From Methanocellales archaeon (GTDB lineage Archaea > Halobacteriota > UBA148 > JAJOKI01): a stretch of 6,849 nt of DNA. The notes under the pieces were generated by a model. That model did no database searches, was not told where the DNA came from, and saw only the letters and a program-made list of their open reading frames with translations. Position 1 is the first letter of the stretch; every line of letters starts with the position of its first letter. Shown here one piece after another: positions 1 to 6,423 of this stretch. The translations under genes were made by a program, and so were the position numbers. The stretch covers positions 1 to 6,849 of the forward strand of contig JAJOKI010000025.1 of assembly GCA_021129915.1 (NCBI GenBank), in the 5' to 3' direction.

Positions 1-689
1 CACCGGGTCATCACGCATTTTCAGATCATGGGGGCGGTTTCTGTATCTTCAATAACATTGCGATGGGGGCACGATGCGCCCAGAGCAGGCACGATATGAA
101 GAGAGTTCTAATCGTCGATTGGGATGTACACCATGGAAACGGTACGCAGGATATATTTTACGATGATGCATCGGTTTTATATTTTTCGCTCCATCAAAGC
201 CCATTCTATCCCGGCACTGGAAAGATGTGTGAAGTCGGCATCGATGATGGAAGTGGCTTTACCGTAAATGTTCCGCTGCCTGGAGGAACAGGAGATGCAG
301 GGCATGTCTACGTTCTCAACGAAGTCCTGGTCCCAATCTCCCTTGAATTTCGGCCAGATTTTGTATTGATTTCCGCCGGGCAGGACCCACATTTTGCAGA
401 CCCGATAGGGGGAATGAACGTAACCGCCAGAGGATTCGGATATCTCGCCAGCATAGTCAAATCGATCGCAAATTCCACATCTAAAGGTCGAGTGGTCGCT
501 GCGTTAGAAGGAGGATATGACCTGACTGCACTGCCGTACTCGGTCTTATCCATCCTCAATTCATTGGGGAGTTTGGGCATGGACATAAAAGAGCCAATAT
601 CTCCCCCGAAAGACGAATTATCCAATCAAGTTAGAGAAAGGGTAAAAGAAGTTAAAGAAGTGCAGAAGGATTATTGGGGTGTTTTCTGA
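1..689 (+). CDS. Histone deacetylase family protein (zinc-dependent deacylase), 5'-truncated by window edge
   Basis: This is the C-terminal part of a class I/II histone deacetylase superfamily enzyme (HDAC/AcuC/acetylpolyamine amidohydrolase fold). The open frame runs from codon 3-5 without an upstream stop, so the ATG at 63 is internal and the true start lies before the window. Visible catalytic features, in order, are the paired active-site histidines in PGHHA (3-17), GFCIFNN (about 39-59), the zinc ligands Asp and His in DWDVHHGNG (Asp at 123-125, His at 129-131), the third zinc ligand Asp in SAGQDPHFADP (384-386), and the catalytic Tyr in LEGGYDL (516-518). All key residues are present, so the enzyme is predicted to be active. 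Family members remove acyl groups from lysine or from small amines; the physiological substrate cannot be told here. The gene ends with a Lys/Glu-rich helix and YWGVF. Its last 28 bases form one copy of a direct repeat, and it converges on the PIN toxin gene, leaving 6 nt between the stops. Confidence 0.95.
   Translation, partial: PGHHAFSDHGGGFCIFNNIAMGARCAQSRHDMKRVLIVDWDVHHGNGTQDIFYDDASVLYFSLHQSPFYPGTGKMCEVGIDDGSGFTVNVPLPGGTGDAGHVYVLNEVLVPISLEFRPDFVLISAGQDPHFADPIGGMNVTARGFGYLASIVKSIANSTSKGRVVAALEGGYDLTALPYSVLSILNSLGSLGMDIKEPISPPKDELSNQVRERVKEVKEVQKDYWGVF
662..689. repeat. Direct repeat copy 1 (3' end of deacetylase gene)
   Basis: GCAGAAGGATTATTGG, then GG, then TGTTTTCTGA. This matches positions 1409-1436 at 26 of 28 bases; the only difference is GG here against CC there. 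It encodes the deacetylase C-terminus QKDYWGVF plus its stop codon. The copies are 747 bp apart, start to start, and bracket the toxin-antitoxin module. Confidence 0.9.
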
Positions 690-695
690 AGATAA

Positions 696-1106
696 TCAAA
701 CCCCGCTCACCCTGTCAATTCCCTTTATCCTATCAAAATCCATGTCAAAACTCGCTATCTTCTTTATGTTGTTTTCTAACATGATCGCTACGTGCAAGGA
801 GTCGGCTATCTTTAGCCCCTTCTTGCGTTTTATATCTAAGGCTGAGTAGAAAGTATTTGTAGAAGGAGTTAGAAACGATAGATTTGGGTGGTGTATCGCG
901 AAGTCCAGGGCTGAGATTGCTTTTTCACAGGATATTCTCTCCTTTTCCAAGACCCATAGAAGTTCATGAAGCGTAAAGGGGGAGATAAAACCTTTATTTT
1001 TTCCTAAAGCAATGTTTTTGAGAGTCTTCTTTGCGGAGTCGAAGTCCTCCTCTTTTTTAAGAAAAACGAGAAATACATTCGTATCTATGTATATATTCTC
1101 CATCAT
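696..1106 (-). CDS. vapC: VapC-like PIN-domain ribonuclease toxin
   Basis: This is a single PIN domain of 136 residues, the usual VapC size. Counting from the ATG at 1106, the acidic Mg2+-binding residues are visible: Asp8 in YIDTNVF, Glu48 in TLHELLWVL, Asp102 in KIADSLHVAI, and Asp121/Asp123 in SFDMDFD. VapC toxins are Mg2+-dependent endoribonucleases, commonly cutting tRNA or rRNA, and are held inactive by the cognate antitoxin. Three starts are possible: GTG at 1112, ATG at 1106 and ATG at 1103. I chose 1106 because a GAGG motif lies 8 nt upstream and because its ATGA overlaps the antitoxin stop, the typical coupling arrangement. The gene lies directly downstream of the antitoxin and converges on the deacetylase gene. 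Activity is not demonstrated; the four-acid site argues against a decayed copy. Confidence 0.9.
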   Translation of the reverse strand: MMENIYIDTNVFLVFLKKEEDFDSAKKTLKNIALGKNKGFISPFTLHELLWVLEKERISCEKAISALDFAIHHPNLSFLTPSTNTFYSALDIKRKKGLKIADSLHVAIMLENNIKKIASFDMDFDRIKGIDRVSGV

Positions 1107-1324
1107 TCCCACAGCCTCTTTCTTGCTTCTTTAACGACCTTTACTGGCTCCTTCGTCTTTATGGACCCAGCATATCTTTCGTAAAACTCCTCGAGTTTTT
1201 CAATCTGAACTTTGTCCTTTTGAACCTCAAAGACGATGATGTCGCCAGCTGAGACCCCGATTTTTTGCCTGATCCCCTTGGGTATGGTGATCTGATACTT
1301 CGTTGACACTTTTGACGATTGCAT
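1103..1324 (-). CDS. vapB: AbrB/MazE-type (SpoVT-AbrB fold) antitoxin
   Basis: This 73-residue protein has an N-terminal swapped-hairpin AbrB DNA-binding domain at residues 3-44: SSKVSTKYQITIPKGIRQKI followed by GVSAGDIIVFEV. The charged tail (45-73) is expected to wrap around the PIN toxin and block its active site. Antitoxins of this class bind their own promoter, usually together with the toxin. The ATG at 1324 has a GGTG motif 6 nt upstream and a TATA-like element at the right distance. The stop codon overlaps the toxin ATG by 4 nt, so the two are co-translated. Family assignment is firm. The VapB label rests on the PIN partner, since AbrB-type antitoxins also pair with MazF-like toxins. 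Confidence 0.92.
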   Translation of the reverse strand: MQSSKVSTKYQITIPKGIRQKIGVSAGDIIVFEVQKDKVQIEKLEEFYERYAGSIKTKEPVKVVKEARKRLWE

Positions 1325-1354
1325 TTCTTACACCCATTCTAAAATAGTATTACG

Positions 1355-1366
1355 TTTTTTAAATAG
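1355..1366 (-). promoter_or_regulatory. TATA-box promoter of the toxin-antitoxin module
   Basis: On the minus strand the A+T-rich stretch CTATTTAAAAAA is centred about 37 nt upstream of the antitoxin ATG. That predicts a transcript starting roughly 10 nt before the ATG, enough for the GGTG ribosome binding site. Near-identical motifs (CGTAATACT and CGTAAACT on the minus strand) flank it. This is inferred from spacing and composition only. Confidence 0.45.
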
Positions 1367-1395
1367 TTTACGGTCTAATGTAGAGTCTTCATAAT

Positions 1396-2640
1396 CTAAA
1401 TAAGGTGCGCAGAAGGATTATTGGCCTGTTTTCTGATACCTTCTTTAAGCACTTGCTCTAATTTCTCGGCTGCATATCGGTGGTCAAATCTCTTTACCAA
1501 TGTTAGGGCATTGGTAGCAATCTTTTTCCTTAGCTCGGCATCCTTTAAAAGCATAATCACATGCTCGGAAAAAACATCATAGTCATCAGCTATAAACATG
1601 TCCTTCCCATTCGTTGGATCTACTCCAAAAGTAGCTCGCGAAGTAGCAACGGCAGGCAGCCCGCAAGCCATGACTTCTAAGAGCTTGCCCCTGAAACCAG
1701 TGCCTAACTCAATCGGTGCCACAAAGACGTCGCTGTTCCAGTAAAATCGCCGAATATTTTCCTTACTCCCACCCTCTTGAACAATTACCTTATCGCTTCT
1801 TAAATTAAGAAGCTCTTGGGGTGGACTGAACCCGATTGCATAAAATCTTGCATCCGGAATTTCTTCTTGGATTCTATCCCAACAGTGATCGATAAAATTT
1901 CTCACCGCATCTACATTGGGGTAATGTTGAAAATTTCCTACATATAGAATGTTCTTACTGCCCCTATCCCAAGATATCTCCTCAGGAGGAGTGAAAAAAT
2001 CCGTGTCAACACCATGAGGTATCACCCTGATTTTGTTCTTCAAATCCGGTGCGTAATTTATCAGGGTATCAGCATCCTCTTTGGTTAAAGTTAAAATTCT
2101 ATCAACAGCACCATACATCTTAAACTCGTAATTAAATAGCTCTTTTATTGTATTTTCACTACTGCTTCCTCCCTTTTTAGCTCTCATCTCAAACGCCTTT
2201 GTATAACATTCATGTACCGAGACCACAGTCATGGTATCCGCTGGAATAAAGCCATGATTTGCCTCCAAGTATTGTCCCATCATCGAAAATTCTGCAATAA
2301 TAGCGTCAAAATGCTCCTCCTTCAAGGTCAACTTCAATGCATCTTCAATACCTTGGCAAAACCCTCCATCCCCAGTTAAGAAGAACCTCGGTCTATTCAA
2401 TCTTTTATAAAGAGCCTCCACTTCATCACGATGTCTTTCCTTAACTGAGTCAATCCGTATGATCTTCTCGCAGAAAGGCTCAAGACTCTTGTCCTTTTGA
2501 TCATCCTCAGTATAAGCAGGGGCAATCAAGGTTATCTTGTGTCCCATTGAAGACAGATTCTTGATTCTATGATATACAAGGATGGCTCCACCTATAACAT
2601 CTGCTCTGGGAAGCAGTTTTGTCAGGAATAGCAGATTCAT
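1396..2640 (-). CDS. GT-B fold glycosyltransferase (GT4-like)
   Basis: A 414-residue retaining-type glycosyltransferase with two Rossmann domains. The N-terminal acceptor domain opens with LLFLTKLLPRADVIGG and SSMGHKITLIAP (residues 3-41). The C-terminal nucleotide-sugar domain carries VIPHGVDTDFF (207-216), YVGNFQHYPNVDAV (233-246) and GTGFRGKLLEVMACGLP (313-329). In this last motif the second Glu of the usual EX7E pair is present (Glu322) and the first position is Thr. This matches the GTGxRxKxLE subgroup found in exopolysaccharide-type sugar transferases rather than an obvious defect. No signal peptide or membrane segment is seen, so it is probably cytosolic. The ATG at 2640 has GGAGG 9 nt upstream and overlaps the GT-A stop by 4 nt, so the two are coupled. 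Donor and acceptor are unknown. The last roughly 13 residues are encoded by, or lie next to, direct repeat copy 2. Confidence 0.92.
   Translation of the reverse strand: MNLLFLTKLLPRADVIGGAILVYHRIKNLSSMGHKITLIAPAYTEDDQKDKSLEPFCEKIIRIDSVKERHRDEVEALYKRLNRPRFFLTGDGGFCQGIEDALKLTLKEEHFDAIIAEFSMMGQYLEANHGFIPADTMTVVSVHECYTKAFEMRAKKGGSSSENTIKELFNYEFKMYGAVDRILTLTKEDADTLINYAPDLKNKIRVIPHGVDTDFFTPPEEISWDRGSKNILYVGNFQHYPNVDAVRNFIDHCWDRIQEEIPDARFYAIGFSPPQELLNLRSDKVIVQEGGSKENIRRFYWNSDVFVAPIELGTGFRGKLLEVMACGLPAVATSRATFGVDPTNGKDMFIADDYDVFSEHVIMLLKDAELRKKIATNALTLVKRFDHRYAAEKLEQVLKEGIRKQANNPSAHLI
1409..1436. repeat. Direct repeat copy 2 (inside 3' end of GT-B gene)
   Basis: This is the second copy of the 28-bp repeat at 662-689, with CC in place of GG at 1425-1426. 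Read on the plus strand in the deacetylase frame it spells QKDYWPVF and a stop. Read on the minus strand it encodes about residues 402-411 of the GT-B glycosyltransferase. In-frame similarity to the deacetylase stops at a TAA at 1401-1403, just upstream. Confidence 0.9.
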
Positions 2641-3872
2641 TTTATCCCGCCTCCTTCAATAATTCGCCTTATGCTCGAACGAACATCTCCTTCGCCCGTA
2701 TATTCCATCAATTCCTGCCAGCGTTTTTGCAGTTGGCACAATCTTTGAAAAGGGTCATATTTCGGCACAGCATCGGTTTTGGCAATGGTGATATTTTTTA
2801 ACGCCTCTTCACCGCTCCTTCTATCGCCGCGGGCAAGATACTCTTCGGACAACAGTTTGCATGATTTTTCGATCTTCTCCTCGAGGTCTGCTTTCAAAAA
2901 ATAGCCAGGATAGGGATCAAAATCCTCTGGATAAACTCTTGTCATTCCCTTTATCTCTTTTTGATTTTCTATCTTCGCCCGTTCATAGACAAAACGATAG
3001 ATGTCTTCCCTTAACTGCCTCCAAGTGGGATGCGCCTTTGGCGGCGGAAGGTGCTTAATGGAAAGTCGGTTATCTAAGAAGAATGGAAATCCAAACATCC
3101 TCGCGTTTATCAAAAAGTCCATATCCTCGCCTCTTGAAATATTTGGGTCAAAGGGCACAACGGTAAAAAGATTGCGATGGATGACCATATTTCCGCCAAA
3201 TGCAAAAGGCGTCTCCTTCAACCTCGGTTCGGTTCCAATGATTTTGTCAAATGCTTCATTCATCCTGTCATATTGGTCCCAATATTTCATCCAGGGCCGA
3301 ATTGGTTTTTTGATATGATAATCTCCATCTGGTTGAAGGTAATATCCCGCTACTGCGTTGACGGTTTCTCCCCCAATATCTTTACCGATGAATTCTTTGG
3401 CTTTCGAGATGAAATCAGGGTCTTCAAATACCTCATCATCATCGATGAGCACTACCACATCTGAACCCAAAATATGAGGAATAAATAGACATAGATTTCG
3501 GATATTAGAATATCCCCGGGGTTTAAGAAGATCGATATACTCCTTTTTGCCTCCGCCAATCAATATATCATGTATCTGGGCAAGATGAGAGGGTCCAAAG
3601 AGCAATACTTCTACTCCTGTAGTTTTAGAAGCGGTTTTGATGATATTGGCAACTTTCCTCTCAACTTGGGCTTCTATATCCTCCGCGGTGGCAACAGCAA
3701 TTATCACCAATTGAAAATCTTTATCCTTCAAAATAGAGATACTTTGGATAGCCCTGAGTAACGTACCTTCTTCATCTAAAGGAATTGGATGATCATATAT
3801 GACATCTCCTTTCTTCCAGCCAACTTCACTTTCTCTTGCCCAATATGAGGGTATTACCATTGTAAGTTTCAC
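2637..3872 (-). CDS. GT-A fold glycosyltransferase (GT2-like) with C-terminal helical extension
   Basis: A 411-residue protein. The GT-A core spans about residues 1-275. The first strand is KLTMVIPSYW, the metal/nucleotide-sugar motif is VVVLIDDDEVFEDPDF (139-154, DDDE at 144-147), then GGNMVIHRNLF (226-236), RGEDMDF (247-253, a likely catalytic ED motif) and KHLPPP (273-278, where His may be a metal ligand). Residues 280-411 form a charged, mainly helical extension of unknown role. The start is GTG at 3872: it puts the first strand at the N-terminus and has AAGGGGA 8 nt upstream, overlapping the cca stop region. The alternative ATG at 3860 would cut into the first strand and is 20 nt from that site. 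It sits 16 nt after cca and overlaps the GT-B gene by 4 nt, so both transferases probably act on one product. Donor and acceptor cannot be named. Confidence 0.9.
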   Translation of the reverse strand: MKLTMVIPSYWARESEVGWKKGDVIYDHPIPLDEEGTLLRAIQSISILKDKDFQLVIIAVATAEDIEAQVERKVANIIKTASKTTGVEVLLFGPSHLAQIHDILIGGGKKEYIDLLKPRGYSNIRNLCLFIPHILGSDVVVLIDDDEVFEDPDFISKAKEFIGKDIGGETVNAVAGYYLQPDGDYHIKKPIRPWMKYWDQYDRMNEAFDKIIGTEPRLKETPFAFGGNMVIHRNLFTVVPFDPNISRGEDMDFLINARMFGFPFFLDNRLSIKHLPPPKAHPTWRQLREDIYRFVYERAKIENQKEIKGMTRVYPEDFDPYPGYFLKADLEEKIEKSCKLLSEEYLARGDRRSGEEALKNITIAKTDAVPKYDPFQRLCQLQKRWQELMEYTGEGDVRSSIRRIIEGGGIK

Positions 3873-3888
3873 AGAGTCGTTCCCCTTC

Positions 3889-5217
3889 TTATGTCCTGAA
3901 ATACTTCCTCAGAAAAATTCTGAATTTTTTATCCTCTATCTTGGTGATTTGCGCATTCTTCAACACGCGATAGCCGTTCTCAATCGCCTCTGACACATGT
4001 TTTCCCAAGCCACATGTCTGCAATTCAGATTTCAACAGGGCATCCACATCGGTGTACTTCCTCGGCATCTCGACGACATATCTCCCAGAGCGAATGTAAG
4101 GATTATAATTCGTGTATTTCGCTTTAAATTTTTCGGCGTGCGTAACCGATTCAACAGGAGGCCCCATGTGTATTCTGATGGGCGGCAGTCCTGTTATTTC
4201 CATTTCCAGCAGGATAACCGAGTTGGAATTGGACCATACATCGCCGTGAAATACCCTGAAATCATTTCTGTGGAGAAGTTCTTCTATGGATTTAAGCGCT
4301 TTGTACAATTGCGGATAGAGCACATCCTCTACAACATCCGGCGCCTTGAACACGATGGCAAATACATCCATGCCCCTTTGCTTCAATTCATCGGCGAGCC
4401 CATTATCGGTCATGGGTTTGACTTCGGGTGGGAAAAAGAAGCCGATGTCCGGTGCCTTTAGGAACGTGCGCGACGCATCGATAAACATGCAAAACTTATC
4501 CAGTGAGACTGCAGCAGCGACATTTCTCGATGGGTCCACCGGATCGATGACGACCAGAGGAGCATCATGCTCGATATCCTTCCGATTCCCCATTTCGATA
4601 ACGATGCCACGCCGCCACCCTTTTGCACTTTGCAGCACGTTCAGGAACGACCCGTATTTGAGGACCAATAGTTCGCATAGGTATCCAGAAAACCCCATCG
4701 TCTTGAGTTCTGCACCATAAACACCAATGCCCCTCATTAACTGTTTGAGCAGTCGCGCCTCATTTTCCAGCCCACCGATCCTGGCATTTATGTACTCGTT
4801 ATGGAACGGCGTTCTATCCACTGCAGATTTGATCGATGCCGGATTGGAAACGCTAAAACATGGAACCATGTCGACAGCATAGCCCTTGAAGAACGCCTTG
4901 ATGTATGGATGTTCCGCATACCGCTCCTCGTATTTAGTTGCAACCTTCTTGGCGATCTGGAGTCCCAGCGACTCCATTTCTTCCTCTGAAATCGTTTCAG
5001 GCAGCATTATAAATATATCGAGGTCCCGGTCACCAGATATCCATGTGCCCTTTGCAACCGAGCCGACCAACAGTCCATGCGCATCAACGCCAAGCTCTTT
5101 TGCGACTTCATCAATGCGAGATATGATACATTCGGTCAATTTCAGCATCGCTTTTTTTTCACCTTCGTCAGGCACGATTTTCTTCAGAACCGTGGAGCAT
5201 ATCTTATCGTGGGTCAT
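3889..5217 (-). CDS. cca: CCA tRNA nucleotidyltransferase, archaeal class I
   Basis: Adds or repairs the 3'-terminal CCA of tRNA from CTP and ATP without a nucleic acid template. The 442 residues match the roughly 440 usual for archaeal class I enzymes. The nucleotidyltransferase head shows GSVAKGTW (52-59), the catalytic carboxylates Asp65 and Asp67 in DRDLDIF, and the third, Asp116, in YAVDMVPC. The archaeal motif DRTPFHNEY lies at 134-142, with GFSGYLCELLVLKYG in the central domain and the tail and body domains after it. The ATG at 5217 has GAGGT 6 nt upstream and overlaps the thpR stop by 4 nt (ATGA). Next to thpR this forms an RNA-end processing pair, an arrangement known in other euryarchaea. 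Several long open frames on the opposite strand here are shadows. Confidence 0.98.
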   Translation of the reverse strand: MTHDKICSTVLKKIVPDEGEKKAMLKLTECIISRIDEVAKELGVDAHGLLVGSVAKGTWISGDRDLDIFIMLPETISEEEMESLGLQIAKKVATKYEERYAEHPYIKAFFKGYAVDMVPCFSVSNPASIKSAVDRTPFHNEYINARIGGLENEARLLKQLMRGIGVYGAELKTMGFSGYLCELLVLKYGSFLNVLQSAKGWRRGIVIEMGNRKDIEHDAPLVVIDPVDPSRNVAAAVSLDKFCMFIDASRTFLKAPDIGFFFPPEVKPMTDNGLADELKQRGMDVFAIVFKAPDVVEDVLYPQLYKALKSIEELLHRNDFRVFHGDVWSNSNSVILLEMEITGLPPIRIHMGPPVESVTHAEKFKAKYTNYNPYIRSGRYVVEMPRKYTDVDALLKSELQTCGLGKHVSEAIENGYRVLKNAQITKIEDKKFRIFLRKYFRT

Positions 5218-5768
5218 AGTTTTACCTCTGATAGGGTTTTGTAGATCGGCCCATCCGATGTCAATGTGCTCTTTTTTAGCTTAATATGGTCAACTCTCAT
5301 CTTCCCAAGTGAGATGTCGGAGAATTCCCGGATGGCGTTTATCAAAGATCGTTTCTGCACAGGCGGGAGTCGCTTAACCCTTGCCAGCGTCGCATGTGCC
5401 GTGAATTTGCGCTTATCTGCTCGAATTTTCAAAGGCATTAGCGCCCCTTCTACTGCACTGTGCAGTTTTTCGAAATGCTGTGAAGTCGAAGGGTTTACAC
5501 CTGCCCAGATGACGTTGATGTGGTTTACATCCGGAAAAACCCCAATTCCATTTATTTCTGCATCAAAAGGAGGGTGGTGGACGTTCTGGAGGGAATTTTT
5601 TATCGCATCAACTTGTTCATCATCGATGTCGCCGAGAAACTTGATGGTGATGTGAATTAGCTCGGGGTTCACCAGCTTCACACCATAGTCTGCGAATTGA
5701 CGCTGAATGTCTGCCACCTCCTTCTGAATATCCTCTGGAAAATCCACTGCAATAAATGCTCGAATCAC
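5214..5768 (-). CDS. thpR: RNA 2',3'-cyclic phosphodiesterase (2H family, LigT/ThpR)
   Basis: A 184-residue 2H phosphoesterase with both hallmark motifs, HITIKFLG (His39-Thr41) and HATLARVK (His125-Thr127), at the normal spacing. The N-terminus RAFIAVDFPEDI is typical of the family. These enzymes hydrolyse RNA 2',3'-cyclic phosphate ends to 2'-phosphate, and archaeal and bacterial members can also ligate tRNA halves in vitro. The natural substrate in archaea is unsettled. The start is GTG at 5768, immediately ahead of the conserved first strand; a weak GGGA lies 4 nt upstream, and translation is probably coupled to the preceding gene, whose stop is 1 nt away. Its stop overlaps the cca start. 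Confidence 0.96.
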   Translation of the reverse strand: MIRAFIAVDFPEDIQKEVADIQRQFADYGVKLVNPELIHITIKFLGDIDDEQVDAIKNSLQNVHHPPFDAEINGIGVFPDVNHINVIWAGVNPSTSQHFEKLHSAVEGALMPLKIRADKRKFTAHATLARVKRLPPVQKRSLINAIREFSDISLGKMRVDHIKLKKSTLTSDGPIYKTLSEVKL

Positions 5769-5769
5769 T

Positions 5770-6357
5770 CTATCCCAACTTCATCTGCTGATACTTTACG
5801 TACAGGCCATCGAGGTCCACAACCTCCCTGGTGATACCACATAAGACCTCAACCCCGATTTCAGTAATCGGATTATTTTTTTTATCGACAAATTCATAGG
5901 CTGGGTCGTCTGAAGGAATATTAATCCTCTTTACAGCCTGACGATATTCTTTCAGATTTGACCCAACACACTCCCTGGTCCATTCAGTCGTCATTGGAGA
6001 TAGTCCTGCCAATTTCAGTTCATGTTTGAAACAAGGTCGATGAAAAAGCGTCGACAGTACATACACTCCCACATCAAAGCGCTTATCCGGGTCTAACTTG
6101 GCCAGGCGCTCCCCTAAAAGCACATATATGTCTTTGTGGTATTTGGATGATGAATGATGGGCGATGGAGTATACTTTAGATGGGGGAATGTCTCTTTCCA
6201 TTACATGACCTAAATCCTTGAGTGCCCTTAGATATCCTGTGATGATCAATCTATGCTGGTCATACCCTTGTTTTTTAAACTGGCGAGTTATTTCACTGAT
6301 CGATAGTTGTCCTTTCTCAAGCATTTTAATTAACATTTCATAGAATTTTTTTTCCAT
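5770..6357 (-). CDS. Winged-helix DNA-binding protein with C-terminal domain of unknown function
   Basis: A 195-residue protein, first gene of the minus-strand operon. Residues 3-65 look like a winged helix-turn-helix: helices FYEMLIKMLEKG, SISEITRQF and QHRLIITGYLRALKDLGHVM, followed by a wing ending in KVYSIA. Residues 75-195 form a mixed helical domain (DIYVLLGERLAKLDPDKRFD, VGVYVLSTLFHRPCFKHELK) that I do not recognise; it has only three Cys in total (109, 130, 173) and no clear metal site. The ATG at 6357 has GAGG 5 nt upstream. Placement at the head of the operon beside a repeat-bearing divergent promoter suggests an autoregulator, but this is inference. A role as an RNA-binding partner of ThpR/CCA is also possible. 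The gene carries two A8 tracts on its coding strand (6346-6353, straight after the start, and 5876-5883). Confidence 0.85.
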   Translation of the reverse strand: MEKKFYEMLIKMLEKGQLSISEITRQFKKQGYDQHRLIITGYLRALKDLGHVMERDIPPSKVYSIAHHSSSKYHKDIYVLLGERLAKLDPDKRFDVGVYVLSTLFHRPCFKHELKLAGLSPMTTEWTRECVGSNLKEYRQAVKRINIPSDDPAYEFVDKKNNPITEIGVEVLCGITREVVDLDGLYVKYQQMKLG

Positions 6358-6413
6358 ATCTTCCTCAAAATCTAATTGGTAACAAATTCAGATTAATGTT
6401 CTTTTATTGTTAT

Positions 6414-6423
6414 CAGGTTTGAT
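6414..6423 (+). repeat. Direct repeat CAGGTTTGAT, copy 1, in divergent promoter region
   Basis: This 10-mer recurs as CAGGTCTGAT at 6446-6455 (9/10). The copies are 32 bp apart start to start, close to three helical turns, so bound proteins would face the same side. With its flanks this copy reads ATCA-GGTT-TGAT, a partial dyad. It may be an operator of the winged-helix protein; that is inferred. Confidence 0.45.

Larger units (their letters stand above)
690..1408. mobile_element. Probable inserted toxin-antitoxin cassette flanked by 28-bp direct repeats
   Basis: The 719 bp between the two repeat copies hold only the vapB-vapC pair, its promoter and a few flanking bases. The flanking duplication reproduces the 3' end of the deacetylase gene, and in antisense the 3' end of the GT-B gene, so neither neighbour is broken. 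This is what an integration event that rebuilds its target gene end would leave. No integrase, transposase or clear terminal inverted repeat is visible inside. The duplication is seen directly; acquisition by insertion is inferred. An alternative is replacement of a duplicated deacetylase gene, leaving only its tail. Confidence 0.5.

Noticed and set aside
314..322. Thr in place of the first Glu of the EX7E motif in the GT-B enzyme (residues 314-322 of that protein, gene at 1396-2640) as a sign of inactivation
   Set aside because: The surrounding GTGFRGKLLE pattern matches a recognised subgroup variant of this motif, and the rest of the protein is well preserved.
177..625. Minus-strand open frames opposite the deacetylase gene
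   Set aside because: The plus strand carries all catalytic motifs of the family, and the antisense products have no recognisable features.
63..689. Complete short deacetylase gene starting at ATG 63
   Set aside because: The frame stays open to the window edge, and conserved active-site motifs (PGHHA, GFCIFNN) lie upstream of this ATG, so the gene is truncated by the window rather than short.
1325..1395. Intrinsic terminator at the end of the five-gene operon
   Set aside because: No hairpin and no T-tract on the minus strand could be found; the only strong T-run is on the other strand and belongs to the vapB TATA region.
3997..5655. Several plus-strand open frames of 62-154 codons opposite cca and thpR
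   Set aside because: They lie antisense to genes with clear conserved motifs, show no recognisable domain or convincing ribosome binding site, and are typical reverse-strand shadows.
5152..6353. A8 tracts on the coding strand (5152-5159 in cca; 5876-5883 and 6346-6353 in the winged-helix gene) as programmed slippage sites
   Set aside because: All lie in Lys-rich codon runs of intact frames in an A+T-rich genome. No alternative frame of note follows, so they are more likely compositional.
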